NCBI RefSeq assembly: GCF_900103475.1
Contig: NZ_FNHG01000002.1
Span: 1 to 64,000 of the forward strand
Origin: Maricaulis salignorans
GTDB taxonomy: Bacteria > Pseudomonadota > Alphaproteobacteria > Caulobacterales > Maricaulaceae
DNA length: 64,000 nucleotides
Direction of reading: 5' to 3'
The translations under genes and the position numbers were made by a program. A model generated the notes under the pieces. That model did not search any database. It was not told where the DNA came from and worked only from the letters and a program-made list of their open reading frames with translations. Below are positions 16,719-25,766 of the stretch, piece by piece. The first letter of the stretch is position 1. Each line of letters starts with the position of its first letter.

Positions 16719-17669
16719 ATGACCGCACCCGTCCTGCCTGCCGACAGTCCTGACGCCATTGCCCGCGCCGCCGCGATCCTGCGCGAGAGCGGTCTGGTGG
16801 GCATGCCAACCGAGACCGTGTACGGCCTCGCGGCCGATGCCAATAACGCGGCCGCGGTCGCCCGGCTCTATGCCGCCAAGGGACGCCCGCGCTTCAATCC
16901 GCTGATCGCCCATGTCTCCGGCATCGCCATGGCTCAGACGCTGGCGTCGTGGCCGGATCTGGCCGGTGAACTGGCCGCCGCCTTCTGGCCCGGCCCGCTG
17001 ACCCTGGTTCTGCCCAAGCTCAAGGCCGCCCCGATCTGCGACCTCGCCAATGCCGGGCTCGACAGTGTCGCCATTCGGTCGCCGGGCCATGCCGGCGCCC
17101 GGGCCCTGCTGGCTGGCTTTGGCGGCCCGCTCGTCGCCCCCAGCGCCAACCCGTCCGGCGGCGTCAGCCCGACCACGGCGCGCCATGTCAGCGACGGGCT
17201 GGGCGACAAGCTCGACCTCATCCTTGATGGCGGCGCCTGCACGGTCGGGCTCGAATCCACGGTCATCGCCATTCTCGACGGCCGCGCCACCCTGCTGCGC
17301 CCGGGCGGGCTGGAACGCGCCCGCATCGAAGCCATCACCGGCCCGCTTGCCACAGCCGGTCACGCCGACGCACCCACGAGCCCCGGCATGCTGGCCAGCC
17401 ATTACGCGCCCGGCGCCGCCATCCGCCTCAACGCAGTGCGTGCAGGAGCCGGCGAGGTCCTGCTCGGTTTCGGCGCCATCGAGGGCGACCTCAATCTCTC
17501 GGCCTCCGGCGATCTGGCCGAAGCGGCTGCGGGCCTGTTCGCCGCCCTGCGTAAAATGGACGCGCTCGCCCCGACATGTATTGCGGTCGCCCCCATTCCC
17601 GATGAAGGTCTCGGTGAAGCGATCAATGACCGTCTGCAACGCGCCGCCGCGCCGAGAGACGGTTCGTGA
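16719..17669 (+). CDS. tsaC: L-threonylcarbamoyladenylate synthase
   Basis: 316 aa. YrdC core with GMPTETVYGLAADANN near residue 27 and SANPSGGVSPTTARH; a C-terminal Sua5-like extension (from about 230) makes it the long Sua5 form. It makes threonylcarbamoyl-AMP from Thr, bicarbonate and ATP for the t6A modification at tRNA position 37. ATG 16719 gives the usual N-terminus. It may be co-transcribed with the FAD-linked dehydrogenase 13 bp downstream. Confidence 0.93.
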   Translation: MTAPVLPADSPDAIARAAAILRESGLVGMPTETVYGLAADANNAAAVARLYAAKGRPRFNPLIAHVSGIAMAQTLASWPDLAGELAAAFWPGPLTLVLPKLKAAPICDLANAGLDSVAIRSPGHAGARALLAGFGGPLVAPSANPSGGVSPTTARHVSDGLGDKLDLILDGGACTVGLESTVIAILDGRATLLRPGGLERARIEAITGPLATAGHADAPTSPGMLASHYAPGAAIRLNAVRAGAGEVLLGFGAIEGDLNLSASGDLAEAAAGLFAALRKMDALAPTCIAVAPIPDEGLGEAINDRLQRAAAPRDGS

Positions 17670-17682
17670 CAAGGACAGGCCC

Positions 17683-19116
17683 ATGAGTGACGCCCAGACT
17701 CCGCCCCGCCCGCAAGCCCTGCCCGGCGATGTGATCGCGCGTCTCAAGGCCGCGCTCGGTCCCAAGGGCTGGAGCCAGGACGCCAATGAGCTGGGGCCGC
17801 ACATCGCCGATTGGCGCGGCCGTTTCCAGGGCCAGACACCGATCCTGCTCAAGCCGGCCAATACCGCCGAGGTTTCCGCGGCCGTCAGGATCTGCCACGA
17901 GGCCGGCATCGCCATCACGCCGCAGGGCGGTAATACCAGCCTGTGCGGTGCCTCGACCCCGCAGGGCGAAGTCCTGATGACGCTCAAGCGCATGAATGCC
18001 GTGCGCGAAGTCGATCCGGACAATGACTCGATGACCGTCGAGGCTGGCTGCATCCTGGAGAGCCTGCAAAACACCGCCGCCAGTGCCGGCCGGCTTTTCC
18101 CGCTGAGCCTCGGCTCGCAGGGATCGGCCATGATTGGCGGGCTGATCTCGACCAATGCCGGCGGCGTGCATGTCCTGCGCTATGGCATGACGCGCGAGCT
18201 GGTGCTCGGCCTGGAAGCCGTCCTGCCCGATGGCACGATCTGGTCGGGCCTGACGGGTCTGCGCAAGGACAATACCGGCTATGATCTCAAACAGCTCCTG
18301 ATCGGCGCCGAGGGCACATTGGGCATCATCACCGCCGCAACCCTGAAACTCTTCCCGCGCCCGGCCAAGATGGAACTGGCCTTTTGCGGCCTGAACTCGG
18401 TCGAGGACGCGGTCTCCTTCCTGTCCCTGGCCAAGAAAGTCTCCGGCGGCGCGGTCACGGCGTTTGAAATCATGCCGCGCCTGGCGCTCGATTTTGTCCT
18501 CGCCTTCGTGCCCGGCACCCGCGACCCGCTGGAGAGCTCGCATCCCTGGTATGTGGTGTGCGAGATGAGTTTCGGACGTGTCGAGGGCGCGCGTGAAACG
18601 CTTGAGGCGGCGCTCGGTGAGGCCTTCGAAGCGGAATTGATCAGCGATGCCGCGATTGCCGAGAATGAGAGCCAGGCCCTTGATTTCTGGCGACTTCGCG
18701 AAAGCATCGCCCTGGCCGAACGCGGCCAGGGCACCGCGATCAAGCACGATATCTCAATCCCGGTCTCGAAAATGGCCGCCTTCATCAAGCTCGCCGGCGA
18801 GCGGATCAAGACGATTTTCCCCGACGGCGTCGTCGTTGCCTTCGGCCATGTCGGTGATGGCAATGTCCACTACAATATCGTCGGCCTCGACGAGGCGACT
18901 CAGCAGGCGATGCTGGCCAAGGGCACTGCCATATCGAGCTGCGTCTACGACACCGTCGACGAATTTGGCGGCTCGATCTCGGCCGAACACGGCATCGGCA
19001 TCCTCAAGCGCGAGGAATTGGCAGCGCGCAAACCGGTCGATGTCGCCGTGATGCGCGCGATCAAGCAGGCGCTGGATCCGAAGGGCATCATGAACCCGCG
19101 GGTTTTGCTGGGCTAG
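17683..19116 (+). CDS. FAD-binding D-2-hydroxyacid dehydrogenase (GlcD/D2HGDH family)
   Basis: 477 aa. FAD_binding_4 domain with ITPQGGNTSLCGA and STNAGGVHVLRYG, then the FAD-oxidase C domain with FGHVGDGNVHYNI and SAEHGIGILKREEL, which carry the metal/substrate His and Glu. Members oxidise D-lactate, glycolate or D-2-hydroxyglutarate and pass electrons to quinone or ETF; the exact substrate is not clear. ATG 17683 was chosen just after the tsaC stop, although the frame is open much further upstream inside tsaC. Confidence 0.9.
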   Translation: MSDAQTPPRPQALPGDVIARLKAALGPKGWSQDANELGPHIADWRGRFQGQTPILLKPANTAEVSAAVRICHEAGIAITPQGGNTSLCGASTPQGEVLMTLKRMNAVREVDPDNDSMTVEAGCILESLQNTAASAGRLFPLSLGSQGSAMIGGLISTNAGGVHVLRYGMTRELVLGLEAVLPDGTIWSGLTGLRKDNTGYDLKQLLIGAEGTLGIITAATLKLFPRPAKMELAFCGLNSVEDAVSFLSLAKKVSGGAVTAFEIMPRLALDFVLAFVPGTRDPLESSHPWYVVCEMSFGRVEGARETLEAALGEAFEAELISDAAIAENESQALDFWRLRESIALAERGQGTAIKHDISIPVSKMAAFIKLAGERIKTIFPDGVVVAFGHVGDGNVHYNIVGLDEATQQAMLAKGTAISSCVYDTVDEFGGSISAEHGIGILKREELAARKPVDVAVMRAIKQALDPKGIMNPRVLLG

Positions 19117-19147
19117 CCGTTTCGCCTCTGCATACAAACCCAATCCC

Positions 19148-19303
19148 ACCGTCATCCCACGGTGCTTGGCTGCGCATCGCGCAGGCAAGTGTCCGGGGGA
19201 CCTCGGCTATGAGGTCGGGAAGTTTCGCCGGCGGCGCATCCTATCCAGCCTCAAAGCTAAGGTCCCCCGGATGACCGCTGCGCGGTCCCCGTGGGATGAC
19301 GGT
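19148..19303. repeat. Nested inverted-repeat intergenic element
   Basis: The outer arms ACCGTCATCCCACGG (19148-19162) and CCGTGGGATGACGGT (19289-19303) are exact reverse complements. Inner arms TCCGGGGGACCT (19192-19203) and AGGTCCCCCGGA (19260-19271) are also exact reverse complements. The 156-bp element lies in the 271-bp gap between the dehydrogenase and yaaA genes and has no coding content. It has the look of a dispersed palindromic repeat or small MITE; only one copy is seen here. Confidence 0.8.
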
Positions 19304-19387
19304 GGTGGGGGGTTGGAGGGTGGCGCACACCCCGCCCCTTTCGCGACACGGCAAGTTTGCCTATCTCTCCCCTCAAGGAGACCACCC

Positions 19388-20188
19388 ATGCTGATTCTGC
19401 TTTCGCCCGCCAAAAACATGAATTTCGACGCGCCCGAGCGCAAGCTGCCGGCGACGGTGCCGGCCCTGCTCGACGAGACGCGCACCCTGTCGGCGACGAC
19501 GCGCGGGCTGTCGACCTCGAAGATCAAGGCGCTGATGAAGATCAGTGCCGATCTGGCCAAGCTCAATCGTGAACGCTTCCAGGCCTTCGACGCCGACCAG
19601 CCAGGCAGCAAACAGGCCGCGCTGGCCTTTGCCGGCGAGGTTTATCGCGGGCTTGAAGCAGGCACATTGAATGATGACGATCTCGCTTACGCCCAGGATC
19701 ATCTGCGCATCCTGTCGGGCATGTATGGCGCGCTGCGTCCGCTCGATGGCATCCACCCCTACCGCCTCGAAATGGGCCGCAAGCTGCACACGCGGCGCGG
19801 CGAGAGCCTGTATGATTTCTGGGGCGACAAGATCGCGCAGCATTTCAATGCGCTGCAGGCGGAGGACACCGACCCGGTCGTGCTCAACCTGGCCTCCAAT
19901 GAGTATTTCAAGGCTGTCGATCAAAAAGCGCTGAAGGCCCGCGTTATCACCGCCAGCTTCAAGGAAGAAAAAGACGGTCAGGCGCGCATGCTGATGGTCT
20001 TCGCCAAGAAGGCCCGCGGCATGATGGCGCGCTGGGCGATCGAGAACCGGATCAGCGATCCGGCCGATCTGGTGAAGTTCGATGCCGGGGGCTATGCGTT
20101 TGACGAGGCCGGCTCGAGCGAGACCGATCTGCTGTTCACACGGCCGCAGCCAGCGGCAGCAGGAGCCAAGGTGAAGGCGGAAGCCTGA
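19388..20188 (+). CDS. yaaA: Peroxide stress protein YaaA (UPF0246)
   Basis: 266 aa from ATG 19388 (SD AAGGAG at 19375-19380). It opens with the family signature LILLSPAKNMNF and carries LSGMYGALRPLDGIHPYRLEMG and the C-terminal GGYAFD. E. coli YaaA is OxyR-controlled and lowers free iron and DNA damage during peroxide stress, and it has a DNA-binding fold. The nearest terminator is at 20386-20418. Confidence 0.94.
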   Translation: MLILLSPAKNMNFDAPERKLPATVPALLDETRTLSATTRGLSTSKIKALMKISADLAKLNRERFQAFDADQPGSKQAALAFAGEVYRGLEAGTLNDDDLAYAQDHLRILSGMYGALRPLDGIHPYRLEMGRKLHTRRGESLYDFWGDKIAQHFNALQAEDTDPVVLNLASNEYFKAVDQKALKARVITASFKEEKDGQARMLMVFAKKARGMMARWAIENRISDPADLVKFDAGGYAFDEAGSSETDLLFTRPQPAAAGAKVKAEA

Positions 20189-20274
20189 GGGCGGAACTCT
20201 TCCCGACACCTCTGAAATATGTTATCGTCCAAGGGCCGCCGGAGACGGGTGCTTCCGTCCCCTTTGGCCGCCCT

Positions 20275-20367
20275 TTAGGCGATGGATAGACGGATCAACA
20301 GCGTCCAGCCGCCGATCCGCTTTTTCCTCACCCAGAGGACGAGGCAGCATTTCGGAAACCGAAACAT
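20275..20367 (-). CDS. Possible 30-residue peptide
   Basis: ATG 20367 is preceded by AAGGAAGGAG, one of the best ribosome binding sites in the window, and the frame ends at TAA 20275. The peptide is basic and hydrophobic with two Trp and two Cys (MFRFPKCCLVLWVRKKR, then GGWTLLIRLSIA). A stable hairpin follows within 10 bp of the stop. No family recognised. It could be a membrane micropeptide or leader peptide, or chance. Confidence 0.3.
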   Translation of the reverse strand: MFRFPKCCLVLWVRKKRIGGWTLLIRLSIA

Positions 20368-20385
20368 TGCTCCTTCCTTGGATTG

Positions 20386-20418
20386 CGCCGGCCCCAACAT
20401 GGCCGGCGTTTTCATTTT
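20386..20418 (+). terminator. Rho-independent terminator
   Basis: CGCCGGCC (20386-20393) pairs with GGCCGGCG (20401-20408) over a 7-base loop, followed by TTTTCATTTT. It is 198 bp after yaaA, so it ends either the yaaA transcript or a separate small RNA. Confidence 0.85.
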
Positions 20419-20529
20419 AGCACAAATGCTCGCTATACGTGCAGTCGATGGAGAGGCACGCAAACCGCACCTTGACCCGAGCGCGTCGATCCCCTCTCTT
20501 CGCACCTGCACAAACCTGAAGGGTGATTC

Positions 20530-21330
20530 ATGTCTGAAATCCGTACCGACCTTTCCGGCCAGGTAGCCCTCATTACCGGCTCGACCAGCGGAATTGGCCA
20601 GGCTATGGCCGAGGCCCTTGCCGCCAACGGGGCGAATATCGTGCTCAACGGGCTGGGTGATGCGGGCGAGATCGAAGCCTTGCGCGCCAAAATCGCGGCG
20701 GATCATGGCGTCGAGGTTCGCTATCACGGCGCCAATATGCTCAAGCCGGACGAGATCACCGATATGGTCGCCTATGCGGAGCGCGAATTCGGACGGCTGG
20801 ATATTCTTCTGTCCAATGCCGGCATCCAGCATGTCTCACCGGTCGAGGATTTCCCGGTGGCGAAGTGGGATGCGATCATCGCCATCAATCTGACCTCTGT
20901 CTTCCATGCAGCGCGCGCGGCGATCCCGATCATGAAGCGCCAGGGGCGTGGGCGGATCGTCAATCTTGCCTCGGTCCACGGCCTCGTCGCCTCACCGTTC
21001 AAATCGGCCTATGTCGCGGCCAAGCATGGCGTGATCGGCTTCACCAGGACGCTGGCGCTCGAACTCGCCGAGGACGGCATCACCTGCAATGCGATCTGCC
21101 CGGGCTATGTGAAGACACCGCTGGTGGAAAACCAGATCGCTGACACCGCCCGCGCGCGCGGGATTTCCGAAGAGGAGGTTGTGCGCGATGTCATGCTGGC
21201 GGCACAGCCGACCAAGCAATTCGTGACATTCGAGCAATTGGCCGGCGCGCTGCTATACCTGGTCTCCGATGCCGGTGCCAATGCCAACGGGACGGCGATC
21301 ACGATTGACGGAGGCTGGACCGCGAAATGA
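20530..21330 (+). CDS. bdhA: 3-hydroxybutyrate dehydrogenase
   Basis: 266 aa SDR enzyme. The NAD motif is GSTSGIGQAMAEAL, followed by NAGIQHVSPVEDFP and catalytic S-x-Y-x-K (VHGLVASPFKSAYVAAKHG). The stretch GYVKTPLVENQI and the C-terminal GTAITIDGGW are typical of D-3-hydroxybutyrate dehydrogenase, which converts (R)-3-hydroxybutyrate to acetoacetate in PHB breakdown. No PHB synthase is in the window. The stop overlaps the VOC gene (ATGA). Confidence 0.9.
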   Translation: MSEIRTDLSGQVALITGSTSGIGQAMAEALAANGANIVLNGLGDAGEIEALRAKIAADHGVEVRYHGANMLKPDEITDMVAYAEREFGRLDILLSNAGIQHVSPVEDFPVAKWDAIIAINLTSVFHAARAAIPIMKRQGRGRIVNLASVHGLVASPFKSAYVAAKHGVIGFTRTLALELAEDGITCNAICPGYVKTPLVENQIADTARARGISEEEVVRDVMLAAQPTKQFVTFEQLAGALLYLVSDAGANANGTAITIDGGWTAK

Positions 21331-21683
21331 CCGATACCGTTCTCAAGATTGACTATAACGAACTGCCCGTCACCAATATGGACGCGGCGAAAACCTTCTA
21401 TGCCAAGGCCTTCGGCTGGACCTTCCTCGATTACGGCCCGACCTATGCCGCCTTCGAGAATGCCGGCATTGATGGCGGACTGCGGCTGGAAGACAAACCC
21501 TTCCCCACCGGTGCCCTGATCCTGCTGCGGGCCGAAGACATTATCGCTGCGGAGGGCCGGGTCGAGGCTGCCGGTGGCCGCATCACCCTGCGCGAGGATT
21601 ATCCGGGCGGGCGGCGTTTCCTCTTCACCGATCCGAGCGGCAATCAACTCGGCATTTATTCGGAACACGGCAAATATGGCTGA
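21327..21683 (+). CDS. VOC (glyoxalase-like) family protein
   Basis: 118 aa. Two beta-alpha-beta-beta-beta modules, with LPVTNMDAAKTFYAKAFGW at the start and FTDPSGNQLGIYS at the end, as in the glyoxalase/bleomycin-resistance superfamily. Metal ligands cannot be assigned with confidence and the substrate is unknown. It overlaps both the upstream dehydrogenase (4 bp) and the downstream NUDIX gene (8 bp), so the three are translationally linked. Confidence 0.85.
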   Translation: MTDTVLKIDYNELPVTNMDAAKTFYAKAFGWTFLDYGPTYAAFENAGIDGGLRLEDKPFPTGALILLRAEDIIAAEGRVEAAGGRITLREDYPGGRRFLFTDPSGNQLGIYSEHGKYG

Positions 21684-22116
21684 GCCGAAACACCCCGTCC
21701 CCGGTGCCGGTATTGTCGTCTGGCGCGGCGACGAAGTCCTGCTGATCCGGCGCGGCAAGCCGCCCTATACCGGCGAGTGGTCGATCCCCGGCGGCAAGGT
21801 CGAGTTTGGCGAGACTGTGCGCGAAACAGCCCTGCGCGAACTGAAGGAAGAGACCGGCACCACGGCGCGCATTGTCGGGCTGATCGATGTCATCGATGCG
21901 ATCGGCGCCCGCGAACCGGGCAATCCGGGCGACTGGCATTATGTGCTGTGTGACTTCGCCGCCGTTTGGACGGGCGGCGAACCGGTCGCGGCCGATGATG
22001 TCACCGAGGCCGCCTTCTTTCCGCTCGATGAGGCCCTGCGCCTGACGCGCTGGGACCAGACCCGCGATGTGATCGGGCGTGCCCGCACGATGATCGCTGC
22101 CTTGCCCACGCCATAA
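21676..22116 (+). CDS. NUDIX hydrolase
   Basis: 146 aa. The complete NUDIX box is present: GGKVEFGETVRETALRELKE followed by ETG (G-x5-E-x7-RE-x2-EE-x-G form). Such enzymes hydrolyse nucleoside diphosphates linked to another group, often as housecleaning or ADP-ribose pyrophosphatases. It overlaps the VOC gene by 8 bp and lies 11 bp before the TIGR02301 gene, a neighbour pair often seen in alphaproteobacteria. Confidence 0.92.
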   Translation: MAEPKHPVPGAGIVVWRGDEVLLIRRGKPPYTGEWSIPGGKVEFGETVRETALRELKEETGTTARIVGLIDVIDAIGAREPGNPGDWHYVLCDFAAVWTGGEPVAADDVTEAAFFPLDEALRLTRWDQTRDVIGRARTMIAALPTP

Positions 22117-22127
22117 ATCTCGCCAAT

Positions 22128-22649
22128 ATGGCGATCATGCGCACACTGACCGCCCTCCTCGCGACCCTGATCCTGCTGCCGCTCGCCGCTGGCTGGGCGG
22201 ACGCGCAAAAGCCGGGCGCACCCGATTGGCGCGCACCGGACCGCGCCAGCGCGCGAGAGGCGGCGCGCACTGAACGCGAGGTCCAGCGCGGCATTGACCG
22301 CCTCGCCACCCATACCGCCGCCGTTTCCACTCAGCAGCGCGATGTCGGCGATACCGAGCGCGCCCTGCCCTATCTCGCCTACACGCTGGGCGAATTACAC
22401 TATCTCGCCTCGGCCTGTGAAGGCCTCGACTCCCAGGCCTGGCGCCAGCGCATGATCGAATTGCTGGCCATGGAAGCCCCCGAGCCCGGCCGCCGGCGCG
22501 ACCGGATGATCGAGAGCTTCAATGATGGCTACCGGGTGCAGCAACGCCGCCGTCCGGTCTGCGGCGAGGAAGTCGAGATCGAGCGCCGCGCCCTGGCCCA
22601 TCGCGGCCATGATCTGTCGGAAATGATGCGCGCCGCCTATTTCGACTGA
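22128..22649 (+). CDS. TIGR02301 family secreted protein
   Basis: 173 aa. A signal peptide (about 1-26, ending ADA) is followed by a helical domain with LPYLAYTLGELHYLASACEG and WRQRMIELLAMEAP, which I recognise as the alphaproteobacterial TIGR02301 family of unknown function. Two Cys (CEG and VCGEE) may form a disulfide in the periplasm. ATG 22137 is an alternative start that would still leave a signal peptide. Confidence 0.85.
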   Translation: MAIMRTLTALLATLILLPLAAGWADAQKPGAPDWRAPDRASAREAARTEREVQRGIDRLATHTAAVSTQQRDVGDTERALPYLAYTLGELHYLASACEGLDSQAWRQRMIELLAMEAPEPGRRRDRMIESFNDGYRVQQRRRPVCGEEVEIERRALAHRGHDLSEMMRAAYFD

Positions 22650-22806
22650 CTGCGGCCCGCACGCCCGCCTGGTCACTGACGCAGGCTCCGCGGCGATTGG
22701 CGAAATATGATCCGGGCGGGACGCGAACCCGTAGAATACCGGGTGTTCTGATCCGGCAGCCGTTGTATATGGGGATCGCATTCGTACAGACCCCGGGGGG
22801 AATTGA

Positions 22807-23823
22807 ATGACCGACCGCAGTGCCCAGCTCCATTCCTTGAGCATTGACCGCGACGAGCCGGAGGCCCGTTCGGGTATCTCGCTGATCACAATGCTCAGCC
22901 TGCTCGTCGGCGCCATCATCGCGACTGCGGCCCTGATGTGGTTTTTCGTGACCCCGCCAGCGCCTGCCCCCGCTGCAGCCCCGGTCACCACGGCAATCAC
23001 GACCACCACCACCCCATCGCCAGCAGCCCCGGCCGCACCGGCCCCGCGCACATCGGGCCTGGTCGCTTCAGGCTATGTCGTGGCGCGCCGCCAGGCGACG
23101 ATCTCGGCGGAAATCACCGGCCGCATCCGTGACGTGCTGGTTGAAGAAGGCACCCGCGTTGAGGTTGGACAGGTACTGGCCCGGCTCGATGATACCCGCG
23201 CCCTGATCCAGCTTGACCTGCTGCAATCCCAGCTCAACGCCGCCTCCGCGCGCATTCGCTCGCTCGACGCACAACTGGCCGAGGCCCGGCTGGTGGCAAC
23301 GCGGGCCGCCGATCTGGCAGCGCGCAATATCGGACCACAAGCCAATGTCAGCGCCACCCAGGCCCAGGTCGACAGCCTGGCCGCACAACTGGCCGCCGCG
23401 CGCTCCGACCGGGCCGCTGCCGCCGTGATGCTGGTCAGCCAGCAGGACCTGATTGAACGCCATATCGTGCGCGCCCCCTTCGCCGGTATCGTCATCGCCA
23501 AGAATGCCCAGGTCGGCGAGATCCTCTCCCCGGCATCGGCGGGCGGCGGCTTTACCCGGACCGGCGTTGCCACCCTGGTGGACATGGATTCGCTGGAGAT
23601 CGAGGTCGACGTCAATGAAGGCCAGATCGGCCGCGTCACCCCCGGCCAGCGCGTCGAGGCCCGCCTCGATGCCTATCCCGACTGGCGCATCCCGGCCCAT
23701 GTCGAAGCCATTATCCCGACCGCTGATCGCGCCCGCGCCACCATCCAGGTCCGCGTCGCCTTCGACGAGCGCGATGACCGCATCCTGCCGGACATGGCCG
23801 CACGCGTGATTTTTGTTGAATAG
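22807..23823 (+). CDS. Periplasmic adaptor subunit of a MacAB-like exporter (HlyD family)
   Basis: 338 aa. An N-terminal membrane anchor (about 26-44) and a Pro/Ala/Thr-rich spacer precede the split biotinyl-lipoyl domain (ATISAEITGRIRDVLVEEG), a coiled-coil hairpin (about 115-195, QLNAASARIRSLDAQLAEA), and the second lipoyl half APFAGIVIAKNAQVGE. The beta-barrel and membrane-proximal domains close the protein. It links inner-membrane transporter to outer-membrane channel. The next three genes encode the ATPase and two permeases; no TolC-like gene is in the window. Confidence 0.9.
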   Translation: MTDRSAQLHSLSIDRDEPEARSGISLITMLSLLVGAIIATAALMWFFVTPPAPAPAAAPVTTAITTTTTPSPAAPAAPAPRTSGLVASGYVVARRQATISAEITGRIRDVLVEEGTRVEVGQVLARLDDTRALIQLDLLQSQLNAASARIRSLDAQLAEARLVATRAADLAARNIGPQANVSATQAQVDSLAAQLAAARSDRAAAAVMLVSQQDLIERHIVRAPFAGIVIAKNAQVGEILSPASAGGGFTRTGVATLVDMDSLEIEVDVNEGQIGRVTPGQRVEARLDAYPDWRIPAHVEAIIPTADRARATIQVRVAFDERDDRILPDMAARVIFVE

Positions 23824-23907
23824 GCCCGGCCGGCGCAAGCCGACAGCCGCGACCGTATAACCAGACCTCCGCCCTTGCGGCCAGAAACAGAGAATGAGGA
23901 CCCGTCC

Positions 23908-24600
23908 ATGACTGACCTTTACCAGCTGACCGATCTGTCCAAGGGCTATACGCGCGGACGCGAAGCCATCACGATTTTCGAACAATTGACGATGTCGATC
24001 CAGGAAGGCGATTTCATCGCCATCATGGGCCCGTCCGGCTCCGGCAAGACGACCCTGCTCAACCTGCTCGGCGGCATCGACCGGCCGAGCTCCGGTTCGG
24101 TGGATTGCCAGGGCGTGCGCATCGACAAGCTGTCACAGGGCAAGCTCGCCAAATGGCGCGCCGCCAATGTCGGCTTCATCTTCCAGTTCTATAATCTGAT
24201 GCCGACGCTGAACGCCGCGCAGAATGTCGAACTGCCGCTGCTGCTGACCAATCTGTCCGGCAAGGCGCGCAAGGAACGCGTCGCCACCGCCCTCGATATT
24301 GTCGGCCTGGCCGACCGCGCCCGGCATTCACCGCGCCAGATGTCCGGCGGCCAGCAACAGCGTGTCGCCATCGCCCGCGCCATTGTCGCCGACCCGAAAG
24401 TCCTGCTCTGCGACGAGCCGACCGGCGATCTCGACCGCAAGTCCGCCGACGAAATTCTCGAGACGCTTCAGCTGCTCAACAAGGATCTCGGCAAGACCAT
24501 CATCATGGTCACCCACGATCCGTCCGCCGCGAAATATGCCCGCCGCGAACTGCATCTCGACAAGGGCCGTTTCGTGGAAGCTGCGGAGCTGGCCCAATGA
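23908..24600 (+). CDS. ABC transporter ATP-binding protein (LolD/MacB class)
   Basis: 230 aa. Walker [10 protein letters not shown], signature [14 protein letters not shown], Walker [13 protein letters not shown] and the H-loop MVTHD are all intact. The [16 protein letters not shown] pattern puts it in the LolD/MacB/FtsE group that powers mechanotransmission rather than classical transport. ATG 23908 follows AATGAGGA. The stop overlaps the first permease start (ATGA). Confidence 0.95.
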   Translation: MTDLYQLTDLSKGYTRGREAITIFEQLTMSIQEGDFIAIMGPSGSGKTTLLNLLGGIDRPSSGSVDCQGVRIDKLSQGKLAKWRAANVGFIFQFYNLMPTLNAAQNVELPLLLTNLSGKARKERVATALDIVGLADRARHSPRQMSGGQQQRVAIARAIVADPKVLLCDEPTGDLDRKSADEILETLQLLNKDLGKTIIMVTHDPSAAKYARRELHLDKGRFVEAAELAQ

Positions 24601-25754
24601 ATGATTTCACCCTGATAAGGAAGAATCTCTTCCGCAAGAAGATGCGGGCCATCCTGCTGATCTTCTCGATCATGATCGCTTTTCTGATCTTCGGAGCCCT
24701 GGGCGCCTTCTATTCCGTCTGGACCTCGGGCTCATCGAGCGCGGCCGACAACCGGCTTGTCACCGTCAACCGGATCAATTTCACCGTCTCGATGCCGTTC
24801 GCCTATTGGGGACGGGTCGAGGGGGTCGAAGGCGTGACCAATGTCAGCCATGCCAGCTGGTTCGGCGGCTATTACCAGGAGCCGGCCAATTTCGTACAGA
24901 CCTTCGCCGTCGATCCGGAAAGCTGGCTCGCCGTCTACTCAGAACTGACCATGCCGGATGAGCAGCGCGCCGCCTTCTTCAATACGCGCGACTGCCTGCT
25001 GGTCGGGGCCGACCTGGCTACGCAATATGGATGGAGCGTCGGCGATCGTATTCCGCTGCTTTCAAACATCTGGCAGAAACAGGACGGCACATCGAGCTGG
25101 GACTTCGAAGTCTGCGCTGTTTTCGACGCGGAAGACGATACGCTTCCGACCAATTACGCGATGTTCCACTACGAGTATTACAATGAAGCGCTGGCCTTCA
25201 ACCGGGACAATATCGGCTGGATGGTGCTGACAACGATTGATGCCGCGCAAAATGACCGCATCATGCGCGAGATTGACTCCCTGTTCGCCAATTCTCCGGC
25301 CGAGACAGAGACCAGTACCGAAGCGGCCTTTAACGAGGCCTTCGCAGCCCAGTTCGGCAATATCGCCTTGATCCTGCTCTTCGTTGTCGGCGCAGCCTTC
25401 ATGACCATCTTGATGATTGTCGGCACCACCATGGTTATGGCGATCAATGAGCGGACCAAGGAAATCGGGGTGATGAAGACCCTCGGCTTCCCGGCGCCGC
25501 GCATTTTCCGCATGGTGTTGATCGAATCCATCCTGCTCAGCCTGGTCGGCGGTTTGCTCGGCCTCGGCCTCGCAACACTGGCGGTTGCGGGCTCTGCGGC
25601 GGCGATGGCCGCCTTCCTGCCCGGGCTCAGCATGCCCCCGCTCGTGCTTTCGATCGGCCTTGCCCTCGCCATCGGGCTGGGTTTCATCACTGGCATTATT
25701 CCCGCCATCAACGCCCAGCGCGTGACCATCGTCACCGCCCTTGGCAAGCTCTAG
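24597..25754 (+). CDS. FtsX-type ABC transporter permease, first of two
   Basis: 385 aa. One helix near the N-terminus (about 17-39), a large periplasmic domain (about 45-255) and three C-terminal helices in the FtsX domain (about 260-285, 310-340, 350-375), the MacB-type topology. The cytosolic coupling region INERTKEIGVMKTLG is clear. It is half of a transporter, likely pairing with the next gene product to form a heterodimer driven by the upstream ATPase. Confidence 0.92.
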   Translation: MNDFTLIRKNLFRKKMRAILLIFSIMIAFLIFGALGAFYSVWTSGSSSAADNRLVTVNRINFTVSMPFAYWGRVEGVEGVTNVSHASWFGGYYQEPANFVQTFAVDPESWLAVYSELTMPDEQRAAFFNTRDCLLVGADLATQYGWSVGDRIPLLSNIWQKQDGTSSWDFEVCAVFDAEDDTLPTNYAMFHYEYYNEALAFNRDNIGWMVLTTIDAAQNDRIMREIDSLFANSPAETETSTEAAFNEAFAAQFGNIALILLFVVGAAFMTILMIVGTTMVMAINERTKEIGVMKTLGFPAPRIFRMVLIESILLSLVGGLLGLGLATLAVAGSAAAMAAFLPGLSMPPLVLSIGLALAIGLGFITGIIPAINAQRVTIVTALGKL

Positions 25755-25766
25755 GAGACGGATGAG

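Larger units (their letters stand above)
20189..20529. other. 341-bp gap with two hairpins, no clear gene
   Basis: This gap between yaaA and 3-hydroxybutyrate dehydrogenase holds a strong hairpin near 20230-20272 (8-bp stem of GGGGACGG/CCGTCTCC type on the minus strand), a plus-strand terminator (20386-20418) and a minus-strand mini-ORF (20275-20367). A plus-strand small RNA from about 20220 to the terminator is possible. The last 60 bp carry the leader and the AAGGGTGA ribosome binding site of the next gene. Confidence 0.5.
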
